Notes under the pieces: generated by a model
The model's database searches: none
Told to the model about the DNA's origin: nothing
The model's input: only the letters and a program-made list of their open reading frames with translations
Assembly (NCBI GenBank): GCA_038323575.1
Contig: JBBQHB010000011.1
Span: 16,410 to 80,409 of the forward strand
DNA: 64,000 nt
DNA from: CAINVV01 sp038323575
GTDB taxonomy: Bacteria; Bacteroidota; Bacteroidia; Bacteroidales; Prolixibacteraceae
Direction of reading: 5' to 3'
Shown here: in pieces, positions 1 through 8,931 of the stretch
Layout: each line of letters starts with the position of its first letter
Position numbering within the stretch: the stretch's first letter is position 1
Made by a program: the position numbers and the translations under genes

Positions 1-211
1 AATATTTGTGTCAAGTAAATTTAACGCCTTGAGATTTATTTTAACATATAAGCTTTCAATGAATAATTAAATGATTTACAACACATTACACTTACGGAAA
101 TGGCATACAAAATATCAATAAAATCGTTCTTTGACATGTTTTTATTTCAAAATAAGCATTTAAGTGCATCTTATAATTCATTGACATTAAATATCTTAAA
201 CAAACAAACGG
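1..211 (+). promoter_or_regulatory. AT-rich presumed CRISPR leader
   Basis: This AT-rich stretch without a credible reading frame lies directly before the first perfect CRISPR repeat. The repeats end in ATTGAAAC on the + strand and the only degenerate repeat is near the right end, so the leader should be on this side. A TTTG at 130-133 followed 19 bases later by TAAGCATT, and a TTGACA at 181-186, could belong to the array promoter, but neither is a convincing match. The left edge is cut by the window, so adaptation genes or the start of the leader may lie outside. Confidence 0.45.
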
Positions 212-1715
212 CTTAGAATCTCATATCCAACACAATAAGGATTGAAACTAACTGATAATCACTTAAAAGCAACCGGAGGGACAATCTTAGAATCTCATAT
301 CCAACACAATAAGGATTGAAACATGGGATGCAAGCTGGGTATTACAATACGACCGGGTTCTTAGAATCTCATATCCAACACAATAAGGATTGAAACTCTA
401 CAGTATTTGAGCCATATGCTCCGGAGACATCACTTAGAATCTCATATCCAACACAATAAGGATTGAAACTCCGTATCGGTTGATGCTGCGGAGAATGTAG
501 CAGTCAACTTAGAATCTCATATCCAACACAATAAGGATTGAAACGATTATTCACTACATTGGCAAAGCATTGGCCGGTTACTTAGAATCTCATATCCAAC
601 ACAATAAGGATTGAAACTCTACAGTATTTGAGCCATATGCTCCGGAGACATCACTTAGAATCTCATATCCAACACAATAAGGATTGAAACATTACCCTGT
701 TCAGATGACCGGGAATGATGGCTTTGCTTAGAATCTCATATCCAACACAATAAGGATTGAAACTAACGATTGGAAAGCCTATTTCTGTCAGGTTCTTAAC
801 TTAGAATCTCATATCCAACACAATAAGGATTGAAACTACGGCATTACTGGACAAAGGGTATAAAGTATCTGACCTTAGAATCTCATATCCAACACAATAA
901 GGATTGAAACACGGTAAACTAAAATGGAAGAATTCAACGAAATAAGCTTAGAATCTCATATCCAACACAATAAGGATTGAAACTCGGGGCGTCACCGGAC
1001 AAGAAGATCACAGGCAAACTTAGAATCTCATATCCAACACAATAAGGATTGAAACCAGCTTGGTGATGTAAATCAGCATAATGAAGGGAAACTTAGAATC
1101 TCATATCCAACACAATAAGGATTGAAACTAAAGCAGAACCATTAACACGGAGAAGAATCCTAAACTTAGAATCTCATATCCAACACAATAAGGATTGAAA
1201 CCAGAACTTGAATAACAAACACCTACTTCGGTTGCGCTTAGAATCTCATATCCAACACAATAAGGATTGAAACTCGCAGGGGAAGCTGGCCGGGAGTTGA
1301 TGTTCCTGAACTTAGAATCTCATATCCAACACAATAAGGATTGAAACCCTGACATTTTTTAACTCTTTACGTGAAAAATTATTCTTAGAATCTCATATCC
1401 AACACAATAAGGATTGAAACTTTATATCCAAGAGAGATAACATATAAAAATAATAAATCTTAGAATCTCATATCCAACACAATAAGGATTGAAACTGCAC
1501 GTAAAGGCATCAAGTCGGTAACGTCTTATGACTTAGAATCTCATATCCAACACAATAAGGATTGAAACAAGATATAAAAGAAACGGCCACTGAGCGGCAT
1601 AGAGACTTAGAGTCTCATATCCAACACAATAAGGATTGAAACCCAAAACAATCTTTTTTGTGTAGCTTCCATCTTTTGCTTAGAATCTCATATCCAACAC
1701 AATAAGGATTGAAAC
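212..1715 (+). CRISPR. CRISPR array, 21 repeats of 37 nt
   Basis: Twenty-one copies of a 37-nt repeat, beginning CTTAGAATCTC and ending AAGGATTGAAAC, are separated by 20 spacers of 35-38 nt. All copies read by eye are identical except the repeat at 1606-1642, which has G for A at its seventh base. Spacers 397-432 and 618-653 are identical to each other. The ATTGAAAC end is typical of repeats used by class 1 systems (I-B, I-D, III families), but the subtype cannot be decided from the repeat alone. No cas gene is present in the window; if linked they must lie to the left. Transcription is expected left to right. Confidence 0.98.
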
Positions 1716-1750
1716 CCAACAGAAACCAGCTTCTCTCCTCCGCACAACAG

Positions 1751-1783
1751 GTCGCGCCCCCCCGGGAGCGCGTGGATTGAAAC
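1751..1783 (+). repeat. Solitary subtype I-C-like CRISPR repeat
   Basis: A 33-nt element starting GTCGCGCCCC and ending GCGTGGATTGAAAC follows the last array repeat after exactly one spacer-length segment (1716-1750, 35 nt). Its GC-rich imperfect inverted repeat and GTGGATTGAAAC end are the hallmarks of repeats associated with type I-C systems. It shares only the final GGATTGAAAC with the array's own repeat. It is followed at 1784-1798 by a small inverted repeat, TCGATA-AAG-TATCGA. It probably marks the remnant of a second array or a recombination junction between two arrays. Confidence 0.8.
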
Positions 1784-1853
1784 TCGATAAAGTATCGAAA
1801 GTAACCATACTTGACATAAAATCCTTTAGCAGATTTACTTACAATTGCTTTCC

Positions 1854-1904
1854 TTGATTTAATTTCAATATATTATATTTTGAATTTCCTAATGTGTAGC
1901 TTTG
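1854..1904 (+). promoter_or_regulatory. Candidate promoter for the GH20 gene
   Basis: Two overlapping Bacteroidota-style possibilities are visible upstream of the hexosaminidase. One is TTG at 1854-1856 with TATTTTG starting at 1876, 19 bases on. The other is an exact TAnnTTTG element, TAGCTTTG, at 1897-1904, but with its TTTG only 14 bases upstream. The second would start transcription about 18 bases before the ATG. The choice between them is not resolved. Confidence 0.3.
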
Positions 1905-1928
1905 TCCATTCAACCAAAATGCTCAAAC

Positions 1929-3551
1929 ATGAAAATAAATTTCAGAAATCTGCTTATCGTTAACCTGTTAGTGGTTTTTTGGTCGTGTCAGGCCGAAATC
2001 AAAAGGCCCGAGGTACAGATCATCCCCCAACCGGCTTCAGTGACTAACATGGAGGGCACTTTTTCCATCAGTTCACAGACAATTATCCTGATCAACAGTG
2101 AAAGTCCGGATATGCGCAAAGTAACCTCCTGTCTGACCAAACGGCTGGAAGATTTTTATCAGATTAAAAACAAAATTTCTTTTTCGGGGGCCGCTGAGAA
2201 AAAATCGATTTTCATAAAGCTGAATACCGGCCTGTCTATTCCGAAAGAGGCATATAACCTTACGGTTTCTCCAAAAGGTATCATGCTGGAGGCCTCCTCA
2301 CCAAACGGCCTGTTTTACGGTGTTCAATCGCTGTTGCAACTGATGCCGCCAATTCAGCAAAATCTTTCCGAAGTTGTAGTTCCGGCAGTTGAAATAAAAG
2401 ACCTGCCGCGCTTTTCCTGGAGGGGTTTGCATCTGGATGTCGGCCGTCATTTCATGCCAAAGGAATTTATCCTGAAATACCTGGATAACATGGCTATCCA
2501 TAAATTCAACACCTTTCACTGGCACCTGACCGAAGACCAGGGATGGAGAATCGAGATTAAAAAGTATCCCAGGCTTACCGAAGTCGGATCTGTCAGGAAA
2601 GAAACACTGGTCGGCCATTACGGAAGTAATATTTACGACGGTGTACAGACCGGAGGATTTTACACGCAGGATGAAGTCAGAGAAGTTGTTGCTTATGCCG
2701 CCGACCGATTCATCACTGTAGTACCGGAAATTGAGATGCCGGGACACTCGCTGGGCGCTTTGGCCGCATACCCTGAATTGGGTTGCACTGGCGGACCATA
2801 CGAAGTTGCCACCACCTGGGGTGTTTTTGACGATGTCTATTGCGCGGGCAAAGAAGAGACTTATGCCTTTTTACAAGATGTTTTAGCCGAAGTGATTCCG
2901 CTTTTCCCTGGCGAGTATTTCCATATCGGAGGAGATGAGTGCCCGAAAACGCGGTGGCAAAAATGCCCGTTGTGTAAGCAAAAGATGAAGGATGAAGGGC
3001 TCAGGACCGAACATGAACTTCAAAGTTATTTTGTTCAGCGCATGGGGAAATTCCTGAATGAAAACGGAAAGAAATTCATTGGTTGGGATGAGATCCTTGA
3101 AGGCGGACTTGCGCCCAACGCTGCGGTGATGTCGTGGAGAGGTGAAAATGGCGGCATTGCAGCGGCCAAAGAGCATCATTATGTAGTTATGACTCCGGGT
3201 GAATATTGTTACCTTGATCATTACCAGGCTGATCCGAAAACAGAGCCTCTGGCCATCGGAGGATATCTACCGATTAAGAAGATCTATGGTTACGATCCTG
3301 TTCCCGCTTCATTATCACAAGAAGAGGCCAAATACATTTTAGGGGCTCAGGGAAATGTATGGACTGAATACATGAAGAGTCCGGAACAGGTTGAATACAT
3401 GGTTTATCCCAGGGCAGCAGCATTGGCCGAAGTGATATGGTCACCCAAAGGGACAAAGGATTTTGACAATTTCAAGATCCGTTTGGTCAGGTTGTCAAAA
3501 CTCTACGACATTTTAGGCATAAACTACTGTAAGTCAGAATTCAAACAATAA
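1929..3551 (+). CDS. Beta-N-acetylhexosaminidase (GH20), lipoprotein
   Basis: A 540-residue exo-hexosaminidase that should remove terminal GlcNAc or GalNAc from glycans at the cell surface or in the periplasm. The N-terminus is a lipoprotein signal ending VFWSC, so the protein is probably lipid-anchored. An N-terminal GH20b-like domain (about residues 30-155) precedes the catalytic barrel. The barrel carries the HIGGDECP motif (about 335-342) with the Asp-Glu pair used for substrate-assisted catalysis, and the upstream WHLTEDQGWR motif typical of the family. A longer frame can start at TTG 1902, but ATG 1929 begins exactly at the signal peptide and is preferred. The gene stands alone and ends in a bidirectional hairpin terminator. 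Confidence 0.95.
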   Translation: MKINFRNLLIVNLLVVFWSCQAEIKRPEVQIIPQPASVTNMEGTFSISSQTIILINSESPDMRKVTSCLTKRLEDFYQIKNKISFSGAAEKKSIFIKLNTGLSIPKEAYNLTVSPKGIMLEASSPNGLFYGVQSLLQLMPPIQQNLSEVVVPAVEIKDLPRFSWRGLHLDVGRHFMPKEFILKYLDNMAIHKFNTFHWHLTEDQGWRIEIKKYPRLTEVGSVRKETLVGHYGSNIYDGVQTGGFYTQDEVREVVAYAADRFITVVPEIEMPGHSLGALAAYPELGCTGGPYEVATTWGVFDDVYCAGKEETYAFLQDVLAEVIPLFPGEYFHIGGDECPKTRWQKCPLCKQKMKDEGLRTEHELQSYFVQRMGKFLNENGKKFIGWDEILEGGLAPNAAVMSWRGENGGIAAAKEHHYVVMTPGEYCYLDHYQADPKTEPLAIGGYLPIKKIYGYDPVPASLSQEEAKYILGAQGNVWTEYMKSPEQVEYMVYPRAAALAEVIWSPKGTKDFDNFKIRLVRLSKLYDILGINYCKSEFKQ

Positions 3552-3579
3552 AAAAAGCCGGTATGAACCGGCTTTTTTT
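3551..3579. terminator. Bidirectional hairpin terminator
   Basis: An 11-bp stem (AAAAAAGCCGG / CCGGCTTTTTT) around a 6-nt TATGAA loop, with T-runs on both strands. It lies between the convergent hexosaminidase and coiled-coil lipoprotein genes and can stop transcription from both. Confidence 0.9.
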
Positions 3580-3594
3580 ATTGTTTGAATTATC

Positions 3595-4464
3595 TTATCT
3601 CACACTAATGACCAAAACTTTTGATAAGCTCCAGAATTCTGTCGGATTGAGAATGACGAGATTTTCAGCAGTTTTATCTCCTTCGATCTTATAAGAACTG
3701 GCAGGGTGCGTGCTTATAACAGTTGCCTTCTTCTTCATAATCGGAATAGAATTAACCTTGGTAATATCGACTTTGGTCATCAAAGACTTGTCAATATTGC
3801 TGTTTACATCCTTAGCTGTTCCAAGAAAACCCTCGCTTTTAATGACACCTTTATCTTTCAGCTCCTTTACAGTCCCGATGATAAAATAGGCAGTGTTTAA
3901 TTCAGCAGTTTTATCTTCAATTACCTTCTGTTTTTCCTTGTTTTCGTTGCTTAGATTGGAAACATTGGTATTCAGCGTAGTAACCTCATTATTAAGATTT
4001 TGAACCTTGATGTTCATTTTATTGAGTTCATCTTTGAGGGTCGCAATCTCTCCGTCTTTCTCTGCGATTTGTTTGTTGAGATTTTCAATCATCTTTTCCA
4101 ATTCAGCAACATGTTTGTTCGATTTTTTCAGTCTGGATGAAAGATCAGCTACCAGTAACCTGTTTTTTTGCAACAAAGAATAAATGTAATTGATATCGCT
4201 CTGAATCTGCTCCTTACGATCACCTTTTACTTCAAATCCACCTTTTACAGTTTTATCAATAATCTGCTCCTTCTGTTTAATCGAGTCCAGATTAGACTGA
4301 ATAGCATTAAACGCATCGACAAATTCAACCAAATTTGCATCTTTTGAACTACCAGCCATCATTAAACTGTCATTCCTTGCCTTTAACCTGGCAATCTCTT
4401 TGCGGTTGCAACCGGTTGTAGAAAAAATAACCGCGATAAGCAACAGGTAAATAATTTTTCTCAT
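3595..4464 (-). CDS. Coiled-coil lipoprotein of unknown function
   Basis: A 289-residue protein with a lipoprotein signal ending STTGC. A long heptad-rich coiled coil follows (about residues 100-185, with repeated Leu/Asn/Lys patterns such as KIQVQNLNNEV-like segments). A compact C-terminal domain of about 90 residues ends with the sequence LVILNPTEFWSLSKVLVISVR. It is probably an outer-membrane or periplasmic structural lipoprotein; proteins with this layout are common in Bacteroidota and usually unnamed. I see no catalytic motif. It is a single-gene unit, convergent with the GH20 gene. Confidence 0.85.
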   Translation of the reverse strand: MRKIIYLLLIAVIFSTTGCNRKEIARLKARNDSLMMAGSSKDANLVEFVDAFNAIQSNLDSIKQKEQIIDKTVKGGFEVKGDRKEQIQSDINYIYSLLQKNRLLVADLSSRLKKSNKHVAELEKMIENLNKQIAEKDGEIATLKDELNKMNIKVQNLNNEVTTLNTNVSNLSNENKEKQKVIEDKTAELNTAYFIIGTVKELKDKGVIKSEGFLGTAKDVNSNIDKSLMTKVDITKVNSIPIMKKKATVISTHPASSYKIEGDKTAENLVILNPTEFWSLSKVLVISVR

Positions 4465-4730
4465 ATCCTTTTATTTTAATGTTTTTGAATCTTCTGTTAT
4501 AAAAGCAAAAAGTGCTACATGAAGAAAATTCGGTGCAAATTTACGAAATTTTTTGCAAAATATGATCATAAGTTAAACGAATCAGGTAATTTGATCAACC
4601 AGCTAACCAATAAATAATTTAATATGTGTGAATTATATAAAGTATTTAAAAATATATGTAATGTTTATGGGACCTTTCATTGTCACCTTTATCCCGATAG
4701 TTTCTATTCCCTTAATAAATATTTAAAAGA

Positions 4731-6056
4731 ATGAAAATGAACAAATTATTGACATCCGCTACGATAATAGCGTTTGTATTAATGGCTGGTTGCCAACAAA
4801 ATGAGCTTTCCAGTGAAAATTCCAAAGCAAACCAGTTTAAGTCAGGTGATGTATCTTCCAACCAAATTGTAACACAGACAACGGTTCCAAATCTAGGTAG
4901 TGCATCAACTTTTGCGGTCTTAGGAGGAACCACAGTCACCAATGCCGGAGCATCTGTGATTACAGGAGACGCGGGTGTCAGCCCAGGTACTGCCCTTACA
5001 GGCTTCGACCTTACGGCTAATACGATCGTAGGACCCGGGACAGTAACAGCAGGGTTAGGGCTTGTAAGCGGGACAATTTATGCCGGTGGTCCTGTGGCAG
5101 CACAGGCTCACAACGATGCTGTACTGGCTTACAATTACCTGGTAGCTCAGGTTCCGAATACCACCTACAGCGGTGTTACGCAACTGGATGGGATGACATT
5201 CACTCCGGGAGTTTATAAGTTTGATCCATCAGCTAATTTGCAGGTGGGCGGAACCCTTTACCTTGATTTCCAGGGAAACAGCGATGCGTTGTTTATTTTC
5301 CAAACGGGTACCACGCTGGTGACAATGACGAATTCAAATGTCATCCCACTTAATCCCGGTAGTTCGACTTGTTCAGGTTCGAATGTGTATTGGGCTGTTG
5401 GTACTTCAGCTACCATTGACGGCAATTCATTCATTGGAAATGTAATCGCTACGACAACAATTACGATGACTAACACCGGAAACGTATCCGGCGCTACAAA
5501 CGTAACCGGCAGAATAATAGCTTTGGGCGGTGCAGTAAATATGGTTAAAAGCGTGATCACTACCTGCAGCACAACTGGCGGCGGCGGCGGCGGCGGCGGA
5601 ACACCTCCTTCCGAGACTTGCGAGGATTTTGTAACCGGCGGCGGATGGATTGGCAACAAAGCTACCTTCGGAGTATCCGGTGGCATCAAGCATGACAAAT
5701 TCTGGGGACAGTTGTCATTCAACGACCATGAAAAGAACGGTGTGAAAGTTAAAAGCACGAGTGTTACCGGCTACTACATCATCAATGCCGTGACTCGTCA
5801 GATCGAAGGAACCGCCAAAATCAACGGTAAAGGTTCATATACTTACACGGTCGTTGTTGTTGACAACGGCGAACCCGGTCGCAATGACAGCTTCAGTTTA
5901 ATATTGTCAACCGGATACAGTATATCCGGCACTTTGGGTGGCGGTAACATTCAACTCCATACCAAATGCGGAAAAGAAAAAGACGATAAAGAGCATTCTG
6001 ATAAAGATAAAGATAAAGATGAAGAGGATGGGAATAAAAACTGCGACAAAGATTGA
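4731..6056 (+). CDS. Ice-binding-like (DUF3494) lipoprotein with a C-terminal GGGWI domain
   Basis: A 441-residue exported protein with a lipoprotein signal (VLMAGC). Residues about 55-275 match the DUF3494 ice-binding-like fold: it starts NLGSASTFAVLGG and contains the ITGDAGVSPG motif. Family members include true ice-binding proteins and surface adhesins, so ice binding is not implied. A run of eight or nine Gly (encoded by a GGC microsatellite near 5577-5600) links to a second domain beginning CEDFVTGGGWI, a module seen in other secreted bacterial proteins. The last 35 residues are almost all Lys, Asp and Glu, partly from a GATAAA tandem repeat. It is flanked by its own upstream region and a strong terminator, so it is monocistronic. 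Confidence 0.85.
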   Translation: MKMNKLLTSATIIAFVLMAGCQQNELSSENSKANQFKSGDVSSNQIVTQTTVPNLGSASTFAVLGGTTVTNAGASVITGDAGVSPGTALTGFDLTANTIVGPGTVTAGLGLVSGTIYAGGPVAAQAHNDAVLAYNYLVAQVPNTTYSGVTQLDGMTFTPGVYKFDPSANLQVGGTLYLDFQGNSDALFIFQTGTTLVTMTNSNVIPLNPGSSTCSGSNVYWAVGTSATIDGNSFIGNVIATTTITMTNTGNVSGATNVTGRIIALGGAVNMVKSVITTCSTTGGGGGGGGTPPSETCEDFVTGGGWIGNKATFGVSGGIKHDKFWGQLSFNDHEKNGVKVKSTSVTGYYIINAVTRQIEGTAKINGKGSYTYTVVVVDNGEPGRNDSFSLILSTGYSISGTLGGGNIQLHTKCGKEKDDKEHSDKDKDKDEEDGNKNCDKD

Positions 6057-6137
6057 TGATTTTATTGCAATCGTTGCTGGCAGGCAAAATTAGGATCATT
6101 ATATTGAACATATACTAAAAGGCCATGCCGTTTACAT

Positions 6138-6174
6138 AAAGAGGCTGTCTCCCAATTTTGAGACAGCCTCTTTT
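6138..6174. terminator. Strong hairpin terminator
   Basis: A 14-bp perfect stem (AAAGAGGCTGTCTC / GAGACAGCCTCTTT) with an 8-nt loop, followed by further T residues. A-rich sequence on the other side makes it usable on both strands. It separates the ice-binding-like gene from the convergent LytTR regulator. Confidence 0.9.
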
Positions 6175-6184
6175 TATAAAATAA

Positions 6185-6964
6185 CTAATCAACCAGCCCA
6201 TTCTCATTGGCCAGCATCTCTTTTATTTCGTTGAATATGATGGAAGTTTTCCTGACCGACACCGGTATTTTCACACCGCTTTTCAAAAGAACGTAGCTTT
6301 CTCCGGACCTGACAAATTTACGGATGTAAAAAATATTGACCAGATATGATTTGTGTGTCCTGTAAAATTGATTTTTAGGCAGATAGGCTTCCAGTTCTTT
6401 GAGTGACTTTGATACAATAAACTCTCTTTTCGCGTAGGTAAAGATGGATGCATACGATTGATCGGCAATACAATACTCAATGTTCTTCGTGTTTTCCATC
6501 ATGAAACCGCTATCCGTATCAAAGATCAGGTTTTTCCCGGGGATCTCGGCTGTGCCAAATGTGTTGATCCTGTCTTCCAATTCAAGGTGCTGCTGTTCAA
6601 GACGGATCATCCTGTCAACCTTCTTGATAACATTCTGTAAATCAACAATATTAACCGGCTTCAAAAGATAACCTGCAATCGTTTTGTTGATGGCATCAAT
6701 TGCATAGTGATCATGACCTGTAACCAGGACTATTTTTGTTTTTTGGGAAAACTGATGATTGAAGATTTCCATCCCGCTTCCACCCGGCATTTCAATATCA
6801 AGAAAGACAATATCCGGACTGGTATTTTTAATCAGTTCAATTCCCTCTTTCAGATTTGCCGCCTGCCCCAAAACCTTAATCTGAATAGACGTAAAAGTAG
6901 AAAGCAGATGCGTCACTAAATTTAGAGACAACAAATCATCATCAATAACGACTGCAGATAGCAT
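6185..6964 (-). CDS. LytTR-family response regulator
   Basis: A 259-residue regulator. Residues 1-120 form a receiver domain with the acidic pocket (VVIDDD), the phospho-acceptor Asp in IVFLDIEMPGGSG, and the conserved Lys in YLLKPV. Residues about 160-255 form a LytTR DNA-binding domain (FYRTHKSYLVNIFYIRKF and the basic KIPVSVRK segment). It should bind direct repeats upstream of its target genes when phosphorylated. No LytS/YehU-type histidine kinase is adjacent, so it is an orphan and its partner must be elsewhere. Confidence 0.93.
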   Translation of the reverse strand: MLSAVVIDDDLLSLNLVTHLLSTFTSIQIKVLGQAANLKEGIELIKNTSPDIVFLDIEMPGGSGMEIFNHQFSQKTKIVLVTGHDHYAIDAINKTIAGYLLKPVNIVDLQNVIKKVDRMIRLEQQHLELEDRINTFGTAEIPGKNLIFDTDSGFMMENTKNIEYCIADQSYASIFTYAKREFIVSKSLKELEAYLPKNQFYRTHKSYLVNIFYIRKFVRSGESYVLLKSGVKIPVSVRKTSIIFNEIKEMLANENGLVD

Positions 6965-7114
6965 AATAAATTAGGTTAAAGTCCAAGAACCAGATAAAAC
7001 CTGATAATATCACGAAATTATCAATCGACAATATCAATTTAAAACCAAAAGTATCAGAAAAATTTGAAAATCAACTAAATTTTAATTGTCTTTTTTTTTT
7101 ACCTTTTCCGGAAA

Positions 7115-8728
7115 TCATTTATACATGACTTTACGCCTTTCTTTTAGTTCATCATTTGAGATATAATCATCGTATTCAGTGATTTTATCTATTATTCCCT
7201 TAGGTGTTAATTCTATTACCCGGTTCGCAACAGTCTGGATAAATTCATGGTCATGGGAAGACATCAGGATATTTCCTTTAAAGGTGATCAGGTTGTTGTT
7301 AAATGCCTGAATTGATTCAAGATCCAAATGATTGGTCGGATTATCGAAGATCAAAACATTGGCATTTTTCAGCATCATTCTGGAGATCATGCAGCGCATT
7401 TTCTCTCCACCTGATAAGACATGGGTCTTTTTGTATACTTCTTCTCCGGAAAAAAGCATCTTGCCAAGGTAACCGCGGAGGTAGATTTCACTTGAATCAT
7501 CAGAAAACTGCATCAGCCAGTCAACCAGGCTGAGGTCGTTGGTGAAGAAATTGGAGTGATCCAGCGGAAGATAAGAATGTGTGATCGTTTGTCCCCAGTG
7601 GAAAGTACCAGAATCGGGTTGGTCGTAACCCTTGATGATTTCAAAAAATGCAGTCATTGCCCTTGGATCTTTCGACAAAAAGACAATTTTATCATCTTTC
7701 TCAACATTAAATTCAACATTTTTGAATAAAACCTCTCCGTTGATACTTTTCGACAATCCTTTAATTTCTAATACTTTGTTTCCGGTTTCGCGATCCGGAA
7801 GGAAAATAATTCCCGGATATTTCCTGGTTGAAGGCTGAATTTCATCCACATTCAATTTTTCCAGCATCTTTTTGCGGCTGGTTGTTTGTTTGGATTTAGC
7901 CACGTTGGCACTGAAACGTGAGATAAATTCCATCAACTCCTTGCGTTTTTCGTCTGCCTTTTTATTCTGTGCCTGCTGCTGACGAAGCGCAAGCTGGCTC
8001 GACTGGTACCAGAAACTGTAATTTCCGGCAAAAAGCTGCACTTTGCCGAAATCGATGTCAACGGTATGGGTACAGACAGAATCCAGGAAGTGCCTGTCGT
8101 GCGATACAATCAGTACGGTATTGTCATAATTGGAAAGGTAATTTTCCAGCCACATTACGGTTTCGAGGTCAAGGTCGTTGGTAGGCTCATCCAGCAAAAG
8201 GTTATCCGGTTTTCCGAAAAGTGCCTGGGCAAGCAGTACGCGAACTTTCTCTTTACCACTCAGGTCTTTCATCAACCGGTGGTGAAACTCTTCTCTTATT
8301 CCCAGACCGCTTAACAGCGATGCAGCATCACTCTCTGCATTCCAGCCATCAATCTCCGCAAACCGCTCTTCCAGCTCGGCAGCCCTTAATCCGTCGGCCT
8401 CAGTGAAATCGGTTTTTGAGTAAAGTATATTTTTTTCGTTGAGAATTTTCCACAACTCTTCGAATCCCATCATCACAGCATCCAGTACTGATGATTCCTC
8501 GTAACCGTAGTGGTCCTGTTTCAGTACAGACAGCCGCTCTCCCGGTCCGAGCAAAATTTCACCTTTGGTCGAAGCAAGGTCGCCGGAAATAATTTTCAGC
8601 AGTGTTGATTTCCCGGCACCATTGGCTCCGATTACCCCGTAGCAGTTGCCGGGTAAAAATTTAAGACTGACATCCTGGAAAAGAGGTTTCTTTCCAAATT
8701 GGATGGAAAGATTTGAAACAGTGATCAT
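7115..8728 (-). CDS. ABC-F family ATPase, YbiT-like, with degenerate second ATP site
   Basis: A 537-residue soluble twin ATPase without membrane segments, of the ribosome-associated ABC-F type (closest by eye to E. coli YbiT in length and N-terminal sequence). The first domain is intact: GANGAGKST (about 34-42), a signature DLSGKEKVR, and LLLDEPTNDLD. In the second domain the Walker A position reads SKDPRAMT instead of GxxGxGKS/T. The Walker B catalytic Glu is Asn (FDNPTNHLD), though the signature LSGGEKMR is kept. A linker rich in charged residues (about 245-310) corresponds to the P-site tRNA-interaction motif. It likely acts on stalled or starting ribosomes. It stands alone. Confidence 0.92.
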   Translation of the reverse strand: MITVSNLSIQFGKKPLFQDVSLKFLPGNCYGVIGANGAGKSTLLKIISGDLASTKGEILLGPGERLSVLKQDHYGYEESSVLDAVMMGFEELWKILNEKNILYSKTDFTEADGLRAAELEERFAEIDGWNAESDAASLLSGLGIREEFHHRLMKDLSGKEKVRVLLAQALFGKPDNLLLDEPTNDLDLETVMWLENYLSNYDNTVLIVSHDRHFLDSVCTHTVDIDFGKVQLFAGNYSFWYQSSQLALRQQQAQNKKADEKRKELMEFISRFSANVAKSKQTTSRKKMLEKLNVDEIQPSTRKYPGIIFLPDRETGNKVLEIKGLSKSINGEVLFKNVEFNVEKDDKIVFLSKDPRAMTAFFEIIKGYDQPDSGTFHWGQTITHSYLPLDHSNFFTNDLSLVDWLMQFSDDSSEIYLRGYLGKMLFSGEEVYKKTHVLSGGEKMRCMISRMMLKNANVLIFDNPTNHLDLESIQAFNNNLITFKGNILMSSHDHEFIQTVANRVIELTPKGIIDKITEYDDYISNDELKERRKVMYK

Positions 8729-8896
8729 TTTTTAAAATTTAATTTCCGTTTTTACAGAAAAATTACGGACTGCAAAAGTACACATTTCCCGCCGTTATTT
8801 AGCTGACCAAATATTGGCATTTGGCAAGAAATTGAAATGAATGAATAATAATAGCAATGTTGCAGAAACATGAAACGATTAAATTCAAAACTTTCG

Positions 8897-8904
8897 TAAA
8901 TTTG
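8897..8904 (+). promoter_or_regulatory. Candidate -7 element for nitroreductase
   Basis: TAAATTTG matches the Bacteroidota TAnnTTTG -7 consensus exactly and sits 28 bases before the chosen ATG. I do not see a well-placed upstream TTTG, so the support is from one element only. Confidence 0.3.
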
Positions 8905-8931
8905 AACCAGCAAAAAAACCGACATTTTCAT

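Noticed and set aside
212..1783. A complete CRISPR-Cas system
   Set aside because: No cas gene is encoded in the window; only the arrays are supported.
2298..2747. Minus-strand frame within the GH20 gene
   Set aside because: Lies entirely inside a well-supported gene and shows no domain or signal.
5258..5758. Minus-strand 166-residue frame inside the ice-binding-like gene
   Set aside because: Shadow of a real gene; the poly-Pro run is the antisense of the Gly linker.
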